Source: an uncultured Bordetella sp. (GTDB taxonomy: Bacteria; Pseudomonadota; Gammaproteobacteria; Burkholderiales; Burkholderiaceae_B). Taken from it: a DNA stretch of 8,384 nt. Each line of letters starts with the position of its first letter. Within the stretch, counting starts at the first letter, position 1. Shown here in pieces: positions 1 through 5,557 of this stretch. The position numbers and the translations under genes were made by a program. The notes beneath the pieces are model-generated. The model was not told the DNA's origin. It worked only from the letters and a program-made list of their open reading frames with translations, and did not search any database. The stretch spans positions 1 to 8,384 of the forward strand of contig CALGFL010000070.1 of assembly GCA_937881145.1 (NCBI GenBank), read 5' to 3'.

Positions 1-226
1 GGATCACATAGCGCTCGCATTGTCGCAGGGCCGGCAGCGACGAGGCGGACTGCGACAGGCTCCACAGCACCAGCGGCGGGTTGAGCGAAACCGAATTGAA
101 TGAACTGACGGTCAGGCCCACCGGCGAGCCATCGGCGGCCTGGGTTGTGATGACCGTGACGCCGGTGGCGAAGCGGCCGAGAGTGGCGCGGAAATGCGCC
201 GCGTCGGAACTGGGTTGGGCGGACAT
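1..226 (-). CDS. Flavin reductase-like FMN-binding split-barrel protein, N-terminal part (cut by window edge)
   Basis: The minus-strand frame opens with ATG at 226 and runs off the left edge, giving about 75 residues. The visible sequence has the pattern [17 protein letters not shown] near the N terminus, then [19 protein letters not shown] and a serine-rich stretch. This is the typical start of the flavin reductase / DIM6-NTAB family, which reduces FMN or FAD with NAD(P)H, often for a partner monooxygenase. The start lies 7 bp after the pdxH stop on the same strand, so the two are probably co-transcribed. No strong ribosome binding site is visible in front of it. Family members are usually about 160-180 residues, so more than half of the protein lies outside the window and the partner cannot be named. 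Confidence 0.85.
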   Translation of the reverse strand, partial: MSAQPSSDAAHFRATLGRFATGVTVITTQAADGSPVGLTVSSFNSVSLNPPLVLWSLSQSASSLPALRQCERYVI

Positions 227-233
227 GAGGCGG

Positions 234-863
234 TCAGGGCGCGAGCCGGTCGATCTTCCAGCCTTGGCCGTCGGGCAGGTAGCGCAGCCGGTCGTGCAGG
301 CGGGAGGGGCGGCCCTGCCAGAATTCGAAGTAGTCGGGCACCAGGCGGTAGCCGCCCCAGTGCGGGGGGCGCGGCGGCTGGTCGCCGTAGCGGTCGCGGA
401 ATTCGCGCTCGCGGGCTTGCAGCGTTTCGCGCGTGGTGGGCCGGCTTTGTTCCGAGGCCCAGGCCCCGATGCGCGAGCCCGGCGGGCGGCTGTGGAAGTA
501 GTGGTCGGATTCTTCCGCCGACACGGGCTCGACGCGGCCTTCGATGCGCACCTGGCGCTCCAGCGGCTGCCAGAAGAACAGCAGCGCCGCGCGCGGATTG
601 GCGGCCAGGTCCTCGCCCTTGCGCGATTCGTAATTGGTGAAGAACGTGAAACCGCGCTCGTCGGCGCCTTTGATCAGCACGGTGCGGGCCGACGGCTGGC
701 CATTCGCGTTCACCGTTGCCAAGGTCATGGCGTTGGGCTCGGGCACCTTGGCGGCCAAGGCCTCGTCGAACCAGCGCTTGAACTGTTCGAACGGCGAGGC
801 GGCCGCCTCGGTTTCGAGCAGCACGCTTTTTTCGTAGCTTTGTCGCAGATCGGAAAGAGGCAT
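234..863 (-). CDS. pdxH: Pyridoxamine/pyridoxine 5'-phosphate oxidase
   Basis: This gene encodes a 209-residue FMN-dependent enzyme that oxidises pyridoxamine 5'-phosphate or pyridoxine 5'-phosphate to pyridoxal 5'-phosphate in the cytoplasm, the last step of vitamin B6 synthesis and salvage. Visible family features are the N-terminal [18 protein letters not shown] (43-51), RTVLIKG (60-66), [10 protein letters not shown] (74-83), [14 protein letters not shown] (96-109), HSRP (124-127), and the C-terminal [12 protein letters not shown] and WKIDRLAP that close the FMN/substrate site. The length matches the family. I chose the ATG at 863 because the protein then starts [12 protein letters not shown] as in known homologues; an in-frame ATG at 929 would add 22 residues unlike the family. 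No strong ribosome binding site is visible. It follows the chaC-like gene after 84 bp and precedes the flavin reductase-like gene by 7 bp. Confidence 0.97.
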   Translation of the reverse strand: MPLSDLRQSYEKSVLLETEAAASPFEQFKRWFDEALAAKVPEPNAMTLATVNANGQPSARTVLIKGADERGFTFFTNYESRKGEDLAANPRAALLFFWQPLERQVRIEGRVEPVSAEESDHYFHSRPPGSRIGAWASEQSRPTTRETLQAREREFRDRYGDQPPRPPHWGGYRLVPDYFEFWQGRPSRLHDRLRYLPDGQGWKIDRLAP

Positions 864-947
864 GGATGAGGCTTGCAAGGGCAGTGCGGCCCTGATGTGG
901 CTGGAGGGCCAGTTTACCGCTTGCTGCATGCATCCCGCCGGGGATGG

Positions 948-1598
948 CTATTCTTCGACCAGGGTCTGGCCGGCGCGTTCGAGATGGCCGGCGATGGCTT
1001 CCAGGCGCGCGTCGTGGATGCCCGAGGCGCGCAGGGCGCGCACGGTTTCCATGACGTAGTCGGTACAGGGACCGTAGCAGCCGGCCGCGCGCCGCACGAT
1101 GGTGACCAGCTCGTCGTCGGGCAGGGAGTGGATGTAGGCCGGACTCGCGCGGTTCATCACGAAAACCAGCGCCTTGACCGCGCCGTGCTCGGTCTCGCAC
1201 TTGAGCCAGCGCGGCAGATAGGCGCCGGCGGACATTTCGCGTTCCCAGAGCTTGGGGAAATAGGTCGGCACTTCGTCGCCGGACAGCCGCAGCACCACGC
1301 CGCGGCAGGAGCCGCCGCGGTCCAGGCCGAACACCAGGCCGGGGCATTCGGGCGTGCCGCGATTCACGCGCGACCACAGGCAAAGGGCGCGGTGATGGCC
1401 GCGCAGCGTGGCCAGGCGCCGTTCCCGGTAGGAAAATTCGGGTCGCCAGATGAGCGAGCCGTAGCCGTAGATCCAGACGTCTTCTCCGGGCTGCCAGTGC
1501 CTTAAGGCGGCGTTCATGGACGCCTGGCGTTCTTCAGGTGTCCAGCGTTTGAAAGGGGGCAGGCAGGGCGAAACGGATGAAGAGAGAGGCGAGCTCAC
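948..1598 (-). CDS. chaC: ChaC-type gamma-glutamylcyclotransferase (glutathione-specific)
   Basis: The 216-residue product matches the ChaC family, which cleaves glutathione to 5-oxoproline and cysteinylglycine in the cytoplasm. The glycine-rich substrate loop YGSLIW is at 46-51, in the context GEDVWIYGYGSLIW. The LWEREM segment (118-122) holds the conserved glutamate, probably E121, that serves as general acid/base. A GAYLPRW segment (125-131) and a YGPCTDYV stretch near the C terminus also fit. The start is uncertain: the longest frame begins with GTG at 1598, without a clear ribosome binding site, and the first in-frame ATG is at 1517 (residue 28). The region before residue 28 contains a plausible FKRWTPEERQAS helix, like the helix before the core in other ChaC proteins, so I kept the longer form. 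It is divergent from tcdA. The match is to the family as a whole, and the biological role here is inferred. Confidence 0.9.
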   Translation of the reverse strand: MSSPLSSSVSPCLPPFKRWTPEERQASMNAALRHWQPGEDVWIYGYGSLIWRPEFSYRERRLATLRGHHRALCLWSRVNRGTPECPGLVFGLDRGGSCRGVVLRLSGDEVPTYFPKLWEREMSAGAYLPRWLKCETEHGAVKALVFVMNRASPAYIHSLPDDELVTIVRRAAGCYGPCTDYVMETVRALRASGIHDARLEAIAGHLERAGQTLVEE

Positions 1599-1743
1599 GG
1601 CGGAACGGGCAAATCAGGGTAGTGGCAAGTGGAGGCAACGCCTTCGGATTTTGGGCCTATCCGCCGCGTCTGTCGATGCGCCGCGGCAGGCGGGCAGGCC
1701 GAATGTGTCATGCCCGCAACGGCCGTGGGAAAATAACGCCGCC
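1599..1743. promoter_or_regulatory. Divergent intergenic region between chaC-like gene and tcdA
   Basis: This 145-bp gap separates the minus-strand chaC-like start (GTG 1598) from the tcdA ATG (1744) and must hold the promoter of tcdA and probably that of the chaC-like gene. I see no convincing sigma-70 hexamer pair and no operator-like palindrome. A purine-rich stretch around 1726-1735 is a weak ribosome binding site candidate for tcdA, though it lies farther from the ATG than usual. Confidence 0.4.
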
Positions 1744-2595
1744 ATGAATGAAGAAATTCCCGTTTCCTGCGAAATCGACGCCGATCGGCGCTTCGGCGGC
1801 CTTGCCCGCCTGTACGGCCCCCAGGCCCCCGGGCGCTTGCGGGCCGCGCGGGTGGCCGTGGCCGGCCTGGGCGGCGTGGGGTCGTGGACGGCCGAAGCAC
1901 TGGCGCGCTGCGGCGTCGGCGCCCTGACGCTCGTCGACCTGGACCATATCGCCGAATCCAACGTCAACCGGCAGATCCACGCCCTTACGCCTACCCTGGG
2001 CCAGGCCAAGATCGAGGCCATGGCCGAGCGTATCCGCGGCATCAACCCCGACTGCGCCGTGACCCTGGTGGACGATTTCGTCGAGCCGGGCAATGTGGCG
2101 CAGGTGTTCGCGGGCGAGCTGGACGCCCTTGACGACTGCCCCGACCAGGCCGCGGCCAAGATCGCCATGATCCTGCCCGCCCGCGAGCGCGGGCTGCCCC
2201 TCGTGCTGTGCGGCGGGGCGGGCGGCAAGACGGATCCGCTGACCCTGCGCGCGGGCGATCTGTCCGAAGCGGTGAACGATGCCCTGCTGGCCAAGCTGCG
2301 TAATACCTTGCGGCGCGAGCACGGCTTTGCGCGCGGCTCGGACGGGAACGGCAAGGTCTTGAAGCGCGTGCCCAAGATGGGGGTGCGGGCGCTGTGGTTC
2401 GACCAGCAGGCCATCTTGCCGGATGCCTGGGCGCAGGCGGATGCCTCCGACCGGGAGGGCGGCCCCGCACCGGGCGCACCGCAAGGCTTGTCCTGCGCGG
2501 GCTACGGGTCGGTGGTGACGGTGACTGCGGCCATGGGCATGGCCGCGGCCAACGAGGCCTTGCGCCAGGTATTGGGCTCGAAGCCGAAGGCCTAG
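1744..2595 (+). CDS. tcdA: tRNA threonylcarbamoyladenosine dehydratase (ThiF/E1-like)
   Basis: The 283-residue protein belongs to the TcdA (CsdL/YgdL) branch of the E1-like ThiF superfamily. TcdA uses ATP to cyclise t6A at position 37 of ANN-decoding tRNAs to cyclic t6A. The N terminus (RFGGLARLYG) is typical. The nucleotide-binding loop GLGGVGSW is at 41-48, the acidic strand end LVDLD at 63-67 and NVNRQ at 73-77. DALDD (127-131), the signature CGGAGGKTDP (156-165), AKLR (183-186) and a C-terminal CAGYGSVVTVTAA (251-263) complete the family pattern. The usual length is about 260-280 residues. The ATG at 1744 is chosen because upstream in-frame codons would run antisense through the chaC-like gene and give no family similarity. 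It is convergent with the oxygenase operon, with only 42 bp between stops. A cysteine desulfurase-type partner (CsdA/CsdE in E. coli) is not seen here. Confidence 0.95.
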   Translation: MNEEIPVSCEIDADRRFGGLARLYGPQAPGRLRAARVAVAGLGGVGSWTAEALARCGVGALTLVDLDHIAESNVNRQIHALTPTLGQAKIEAMAERIRGINPDCAVTLVDDFVEPGNVAQVFAGELDALDDCPDQAAAKIAMILPARERGLPLVLCGGAGGKTDPLTLRAGDLSEAVNDALLAKLRNTLRREHGFARGSDGNGKVLKRVPKMGVRALWFDQQAILPDAWAQADASDREGGPAPGAPQGLSCAGYGSVVTVTAAMGMAAANEALRQVLGSKPKA

Positions 2596-2602
2596 CACGC
2601 CG

Positions 2603-2623
2603 CCGGGCCGGTCCCGGTGGCCC
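2603..2623. terminator. Weak GC-rich stem-loop between convergent tcdA and reductase genes
   Basis: The 42-bp gap between the two convergent stop codons contains overlapping short inverted repeats: CCGGG (2603-2607) with CCCGG (2613-2617), or GGGCC (2605-2609) with GGCCC (2619-2623). No run of T follows in either direction. It could be a modest bidirectional terminator, but the symmetry may simply reflect high GC content. Confidence 0.25.
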
Positions 2624-2637
2624 CGCCCCTGCAGCGC

Positions 2638-3330
2638 TCAAATTTCCGGTACCTCGGCCCCGAACGCCTCGAAATGAAAATGGTCGGCGGGGCGACCCTG
2701 GCGCCGCCATGCCTGGCCAAGAAAGGCCAGGAATCCCGCGGGACCGCAGGCGTAGACATGAACCTCCAGCGCCAGGGCGGCCAGGATGGTTTGCAGCGGG
2801 CGGGCGTTCGCGTCGGCGCTTTCGTCGTCAAAATGCAAGCGGACCTTGTCCGACAGCGCCGGCGCGGATAGCTCGTCGAGAAAAGCCGCTTTGGCGCGGG
2901 AACGGGCGAAATAGTGCAGTTCGAACGATGCGTTGCGCGCCTGCAGGGTGTAGGCCATGGCGAGCAGGGGCGTGACGCCCACGCCGCCCGCCAGCAGCAC
3001 GGTGTGTCCGCTTGCGCCGGTCAGGGGAAAGTCGTTGCGTGGCGCGCTGATCTTCAGGATGTCGCCTGCATGCACGCTCTCATGCATGCAGCGCGAGCCA
3101 CCGCGCCCCGACGCTTCTTTCAATACGGCGATGCGGTACCTGTCGCGCCGTGACGGGTCGCCGCACAGGGAATAGTTGCGCCTCTGGCCGTTGGGCAGAT
3201 GCACGGTGATGTGGGCTCCCGCATCGAAAGCCGGCAACGCGGCGCTGTCGTGCGCCGGCAGCAGTTCGAACGCTTCGATTCCTTCGGCGGCCTGCCAGCG
3301 GCGGGCAACCTGCATATCCAGGGTTTTCAT
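2638..3330 (-). CDS. VanB/PDR-type oxygenase reductase lacking the C-terminal [2Fe-2S] domain
   Basis: This 230-residue protein takes electrons from NAD(P)H to feed the oxygenase made by the same operon. It has the two catalytic modules of the phthalate dioxygenase reductase/VanB family. The flavin-binding barrel carries RNYSL (51-55) and GRGGSR (75-80), suggesting FMN. The nucleotide-binding domain carries GGVGVTP (115-121) and CGPAGF (195-200). Full-length relatives are about 315-325 residues and end in a plant-type ferredoxin domain with a CxxxxCxxC cluster motif. Here the frame stops at TGA right after HFHFEAFGAEVPEI, the linker before that domain, and the remaining 42 bp cannot encode it in any frame. 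The ATG at 3330 is 5 bp after the ferredoxin stop, with an AGGA about 10 nt upstream. It may pass electrons directly to the separate Rieske ferredoxin, or may be a truncated gene; the intact reading frame favours neither decisively. Confidence 0.9.
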   Translation of the reverse strand: MKTLDMQVARRWQAAEGIEAFELLPAHDSAALPAFDAGAHITVHLPNGQRRNYSLCGDPSRRDRYRIAVLKEASGRGGSRCMHESVHAGDILKISAPRNDFPLTGASGHTVLLAGGVGVTPLLAMAYTLQARNASFELHYFARSRAKAAFLDELSAPALSDKVRLHFDDESADANARPLQTILAALALEVHVYACGPAGFLAFLGQAWRRQGRPADHFHFEAFGAEVPEI

Positions 3331-3335
3331 GGACG

Positions 3336-3647
3336 TCAGTCCTGAACGCCCACGAACACATGGCCGTCCTCGATCTTGACCGGATAGGTGGCGATGTCCT
3401 GGGTGATGGGGGCGCACAGGCCCTTGCCGGTGCGCACGTCGAAGCGGCCCTGGTGCAGCGGGCATTCGATCTCGTAGCCCATCAGAAAGCCGTTGCACAG
3501 GCTGGCCGCGCCGTGCGTGCACACGCGGTCGGTGGCGAAGATCTCGCCTTCCACCTTGTACAGCGCGATGGCGCGCATGGCGGCCTCGGCCGGCGTCACG
3601 TCCTCGTCCGCCACCTCGTCCTGGGCCAGGGTCTTGATCCATTGCAT
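3336..3647 (-). CDS. Rieske-type [2Fe-2S] ferredoxin of aromatic oxygenase
   Basis: A 103-residue soluble Rieske ferredoxin, the intermediate electron carrier between reductase and terminal oxygenase. The cluster motif is fully present: CTH at 43-45 (C43, H45) and CPLH at 62-65 (C62, H65), with 16 residues between the halves. Length and the ending (HVFVGVQD) match the NagAb/NahAb/BphA3/AndAb class of about 104-108 residues. The ATG at 3647 lies 12 bp after the beta-subunit stop. Its ribosome binding site GAGGAAA overlaps that TGA stop, suggesting translational coupling. Its reductase partner is encoded 5 bp downstream. The protein is clearly a Rieske ferredoxin; which oxygenase it serves is inferred from the operon. 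Confidence 0.95.
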   Translation of the reverse strand: MQWIKTLAQDEVADEDVTPAEAAMRAIALYKVEGEIFATDRVCTHGAASLCNGFLMGYEIECPLHQGRFDVRTGKGLCAPITQDIATYPVKIEDGHVFVGVQD

Positions 3648-3659
3648 GATGCCGTTTCC

Positions 3660-4130
3660 TCAGATGGGGTAGATGAGCGAATTGGGGATGAGTTCGCTGT
3701 CGAAGACGCACAGCCGCGACTCGAACAGCAGGCCTTGCCCGGCGTCGCGGATCACGTCGATGTAGCGGCCGACGTTGAACACCGTCGATGGCTGGCCCGG
3801 CTTGGTGCGGAACACGGCGTAGTTCGCCTCGGCCTCGATGCGGCCGTCTTGCGCCGACAGGATGCGCGGCGCGCCCACCACGTGGCGCTGGTAGTAAGGG
3901 TCGTGGAAGATGGTCTCGGTGGTGCCGTAGATGCGGTCGCGGAGCATGCCGCGCGATTCGAACGCGAGCGTGGCCAGCGGATAGCCGCGCTCGTGGTTCT
4001 CGCGCGGGATGATCTTGTAGGTGCAGTTTTCCAGGAAGAACTCGGGCCACTTGTCCCACTGGGCCGAGTCCAATGCGGCGGCGTAGTCGGCATAAAGACG
4101 CGTCACGCGCAGGTACAGGTCGAAATCCAT
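3660..4130 (-). CDS. Ring-hydroxylating oxygenase beta (small) subunit, NagH/AndAd-like
   Basis: The 156-residue product is the structural small subunit (NTF2-like cone fold) of an alpha-beta Rieske oxygenase. Family features are RLYADYAAALD (11-21), WPEFF (28-32), CTYKIIPRENHERGYPLA (36-53), RDRIYGTTETIFHDPYYQRH (64-83), AEANYAVFRTK (100-110) and the ending CVFDSELIPNSLIYPI (141-156). The NHE-GYPLA region and the DSELIPNSLIYPI end closely resemble NagH of salicylate 5-hydroxylase as I remember it. The ATG at 4130 is 2 bp after the alpha-subunit stop (4133). A strong GGAGG ribosome binding site lies inside the last codons of alpha with a 7-nt spacer, so the two are translated together, as expected for a complex of fixed stoichiometry. 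The beta subunit carries no metal ligands; its exact substrate association follows the alpha subunit. Confidence 0.93.
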   Translation of the reverse strand: MDFDLYLRVTRLYADYAAALDSAQWDKWPEFFLENCTYKIIPRENHERGYPLATLAFESRGMLRDRIYGTTETIFHDPYYQRHVVGAPRILSAQDGRIEAEANYAVFRTKPGQPSTVFNVGRYIDVIRDAGQGLLFESRLCVFDSELIPNSLIYPI

Positions 4131-4132
4131 GA

Positions 4133-5377
4133 TCAGGCCTCCATCACTTTGCGCCAGTATTCGTACATGCCGCGTATCAAGGTCTCGGTGACCATGTGGT
4201 CGGTGTTCTCGACCGTCTTGCCGCCCAGTTCGGCGACGGCGCGGTGCCAGGGCTTCTGCTCGAAGCCGCGTTGCGAGAACTCGATGACTTCGCCGTCGTC
4301 GGCGGATACGAAGCCGGCCGGGCCGAACAGATTGGCCTGGCGCAGGCGGCGCTGCGTCATCTCGGGCGTGTCCTCGGCAAAGCCGAAGTGCGTCCAGACG
4401 AAATCGAAGGCATCGTGGCCCACCGGCTGGATGTGCCGGGTGGACAGCGAGTTGACCTGCTGCTGGATGATCACGCTGGGAAAGAGCGTCATCAGCACCG
4501 CCGTCGGCCCCTTCCACCAGGGCTCGGTGACGATGTCCAGAAAGCGCGGATCGTGCAGCTGCATCTGGTCCTTGAAGCTGGTCACGCCGCTGGTGACGTC
4601 GCCCTTGCCGCCCTGGCCGCGCGTCGAGATCATGGCGGCGTGGCGGTGGTGCGCGTCCATCTTCAGTTCGGATTTGTTGTCGGCGCGCCAGAGCCCGAAG
4701 GTGACGAACCAGGTGTGCAGCAGGCCCGGGTGGTAGGGGTCTTTGATGTTTTCCTGCATCAGCTTCCAGTTGCCGGGAATGCGCTGGCGGCTGTAGCCGT
4801 GGATGAGCAGCTCGCGGCCGTCGAAGACGCGGTCGAAATAGTGCAGGATGTCCGGGCCCAGGTAGTCCTCCAGCGGTTCGACCTGGTGGTCGAAGCAGGC
4901 AAACACCACGCCGTTGCGCACCGCCACTTTGAGTTTAGTGAGGTTGTGTTCTTCGGTCTTGAAGTCGGGCGGCATGCCGCCGTGGACCTTGCCGTCCTGC
5001 CTGACGCCGCGGCGAAAGGGCACGCCCATCAGGTTGCCCTTCAGGTCGTAGTTCCACTGGTGATAGGGGCAGACCAGCTCCGCGCGGTTGCCGTGGGGCT
5101 CGCGGCAGAACTGCATGCCGCGGTGCGCGCAGACGTTCTCGACGACGTTGATGCCGCCGTCGCCGTCGCGCGTCATGATGACCGAGCGTTCGCCCACCAC
5201 CGTGCGCTTGAAGTCGCCGGTGTTGGGAATCTCGGCCGTCAGGCCCACATAGCACCAGTGGGGGCCGTAGAAGATGCGTTCGAGTTCGCGCCGGTGCAGC
5301 GCCGCGCCGGTGTAGGCGGCGAAAGGGATGCGGTTCGTGCCGCTTTCCGGCCACGCGGGCAGGATCGTATCGGACAT
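4133..5377 (-). CDS. Rieske non-heme iron oxygenase alpha subunit, salicylate 5-hydroxylase (NagG) / anthranilate dioxygenase (AndAc)-like
   Basis: This 414-residue catalytic subunit activates O2 to hydroxylate an aromatic ring. The N-terminal Rieske domain has C83-x-H85 and C103-x2-H106, with 17 residues between. The C-terminal domain has the mononuclear iron site DPYHPGLLH: D213, which links the Rieske and iron centres of neighbouring subunits, and ligands H216 and H221. The D360-D361 pair in FVSADDGEV probably supplies the third ligand. Stretches such as RHIQP (314-318), LFGPAGFVSADDGEVIE and the ending MVTETLIRGMYEYWRKVM strongly recall NagG of Ralstonia U2, which turns salicylate into gentisate. 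AndAc (anthranilate to catechol) is a close alternative, so I assign no symbol. I chose the ATG at 5377 for its GGGAG ribosome binding site and family-like start; an in-frame ATG at 5476 has no ribosome binding site and adds 33 residues unlike the family. It is the first gene of the four-gene operon. Confidence 0.93.
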   Translation of the reverse strand: MSDTILPAWPESGTNRIPFAAYTGAALHRRELERIFYGPHWCYVGLTAEIPNTGDFKRTVVGERSVIMTRDGDGGINVVENVCAHRGMQFCREPHGNRAELVCPYHQWNYDLKGNLMGVPFRRGVRQDGKVHGGMPPDFKTEEHNLTKLKVAVRNGVVFACFDHQVEPLEDYLGPDILHYFDRVFDGRELLIHGYSRQRIPGNWKLMQENIKDPYHPGLLHTWFVTFGLWRADNKSELKMDAHHRHAAMISTRGQGGKGDVTSGVTSFKDQMQLHDPRFLDIVTEPWWKGPTAVLMTLFPSVIIQQQVNSLSTRHIQPVGHDAFDFVWTHFGFAEDTPEMTQRRLRQANLFGPAGFVSADDGEVIEFSQRGFEQKPWHRAVAELGGKTVENTDHMVTETLIRGMYEYWRKVMEA

Positions 5378-5557
5378 GCTTGTCTCCCTCTTGTCGTGGA
5401 TAGGGGGGCCGGCCTTCCGGGGGCCGGTCGTCCCTGGCCTGTTTTCCTGCCTGTCCGGGCAGGACGATGGCGGCATGATGGAACAAGCGATAAATTAAAT
5501 AAATAGAATTCAATAAATAAGAAATATCACCAGTGTGAATATTGCGGGAGCGAGAAC
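5378..5557. promoter_or_regulatory. Divergent control region between oxygenase operon and LysR-type regulator
   Basis: This 180-bp gap contains the promoters of both transcription units. The half nearest the alpha gene (5378-5480) is GC-rich and holds two small hairpins; the half nearest the regulator (5481-5530) is strikingly AT-rich for this DNA. On the plus strand TAGAAT (5504-5509) matches the -10 consensus at five of six positions but has no good -35. On the minus strand TTTAAT (reverse of 5494-5499) is a similar -10 candidate, and TTGAAT (reverse of 5508-5513) a possible -35 for another placement. Poor hexamers fit an activator-dependent promoter. The regulator gene has a GGGAG ribosome binding site at 5546-5550. 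Assignments of hexamers are tentative. Confidence 0.6.
5524..5542. promoter_or_regulatory. Candidate LysR-type (NahR-like) operator
   Basis: A near-palindrome with the perfect core TCAC-N4-GTGA (5527-5538) is flanked by AT on both sides (ATATCAC...GTGAATAT). Read on the minus strand, 5526-5540 is ATTCACACTGGTGAT. It differs at one position from the NahR/NagR box ATTCACGCT-N2-TGAT as I remember it. It also contains a T-N11-A spacing (T5527, A5539) typical of LysR-family sites. It lies 18-32 bp before the regulator ATG, so it may sit in the regulator's own leader (autoregulation) while acting upstream of the oxygenase promoter (activation). Confidence 0.6.

Noticed and set aside
81..1505. Long open frames overlapping pdxH and the chaC-like gene on the plus strand and in another minus frame
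   Set aside because: Their translations lack family motifs, and they overlap genes with clear PdxH and ChaC signatures.
2592..2831. A frameshifted continuation of the reductase in another frame that might hold the missing ferredoxin domain
   Set aside because: The alternative frame near the stop gives only a short Gly/Thr-rich tail ending at the tcdA stop region and has no cysteine cluster motif; there is no room for about 85 residues.
5378..5476. N-terminal extension of the alpha subunit from the ATG at 5476
   Set aside because: No ribosome binding site lies before it and the added residues are unlike the family, while the ATG at 5377 has a good GGGAG and a family-like start.
3360..5506. 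Two long plus-strand open frames (458 and 436 codons) antisense to the oxygenase genes
   Set aside because: They lie opposite alpha, beta and ferredoxin genes with complete metal-binding motifs, have low-complexity Ala/Val/Arg-rich translations and no recognisable domain; they reflect GC-rich codon bias.
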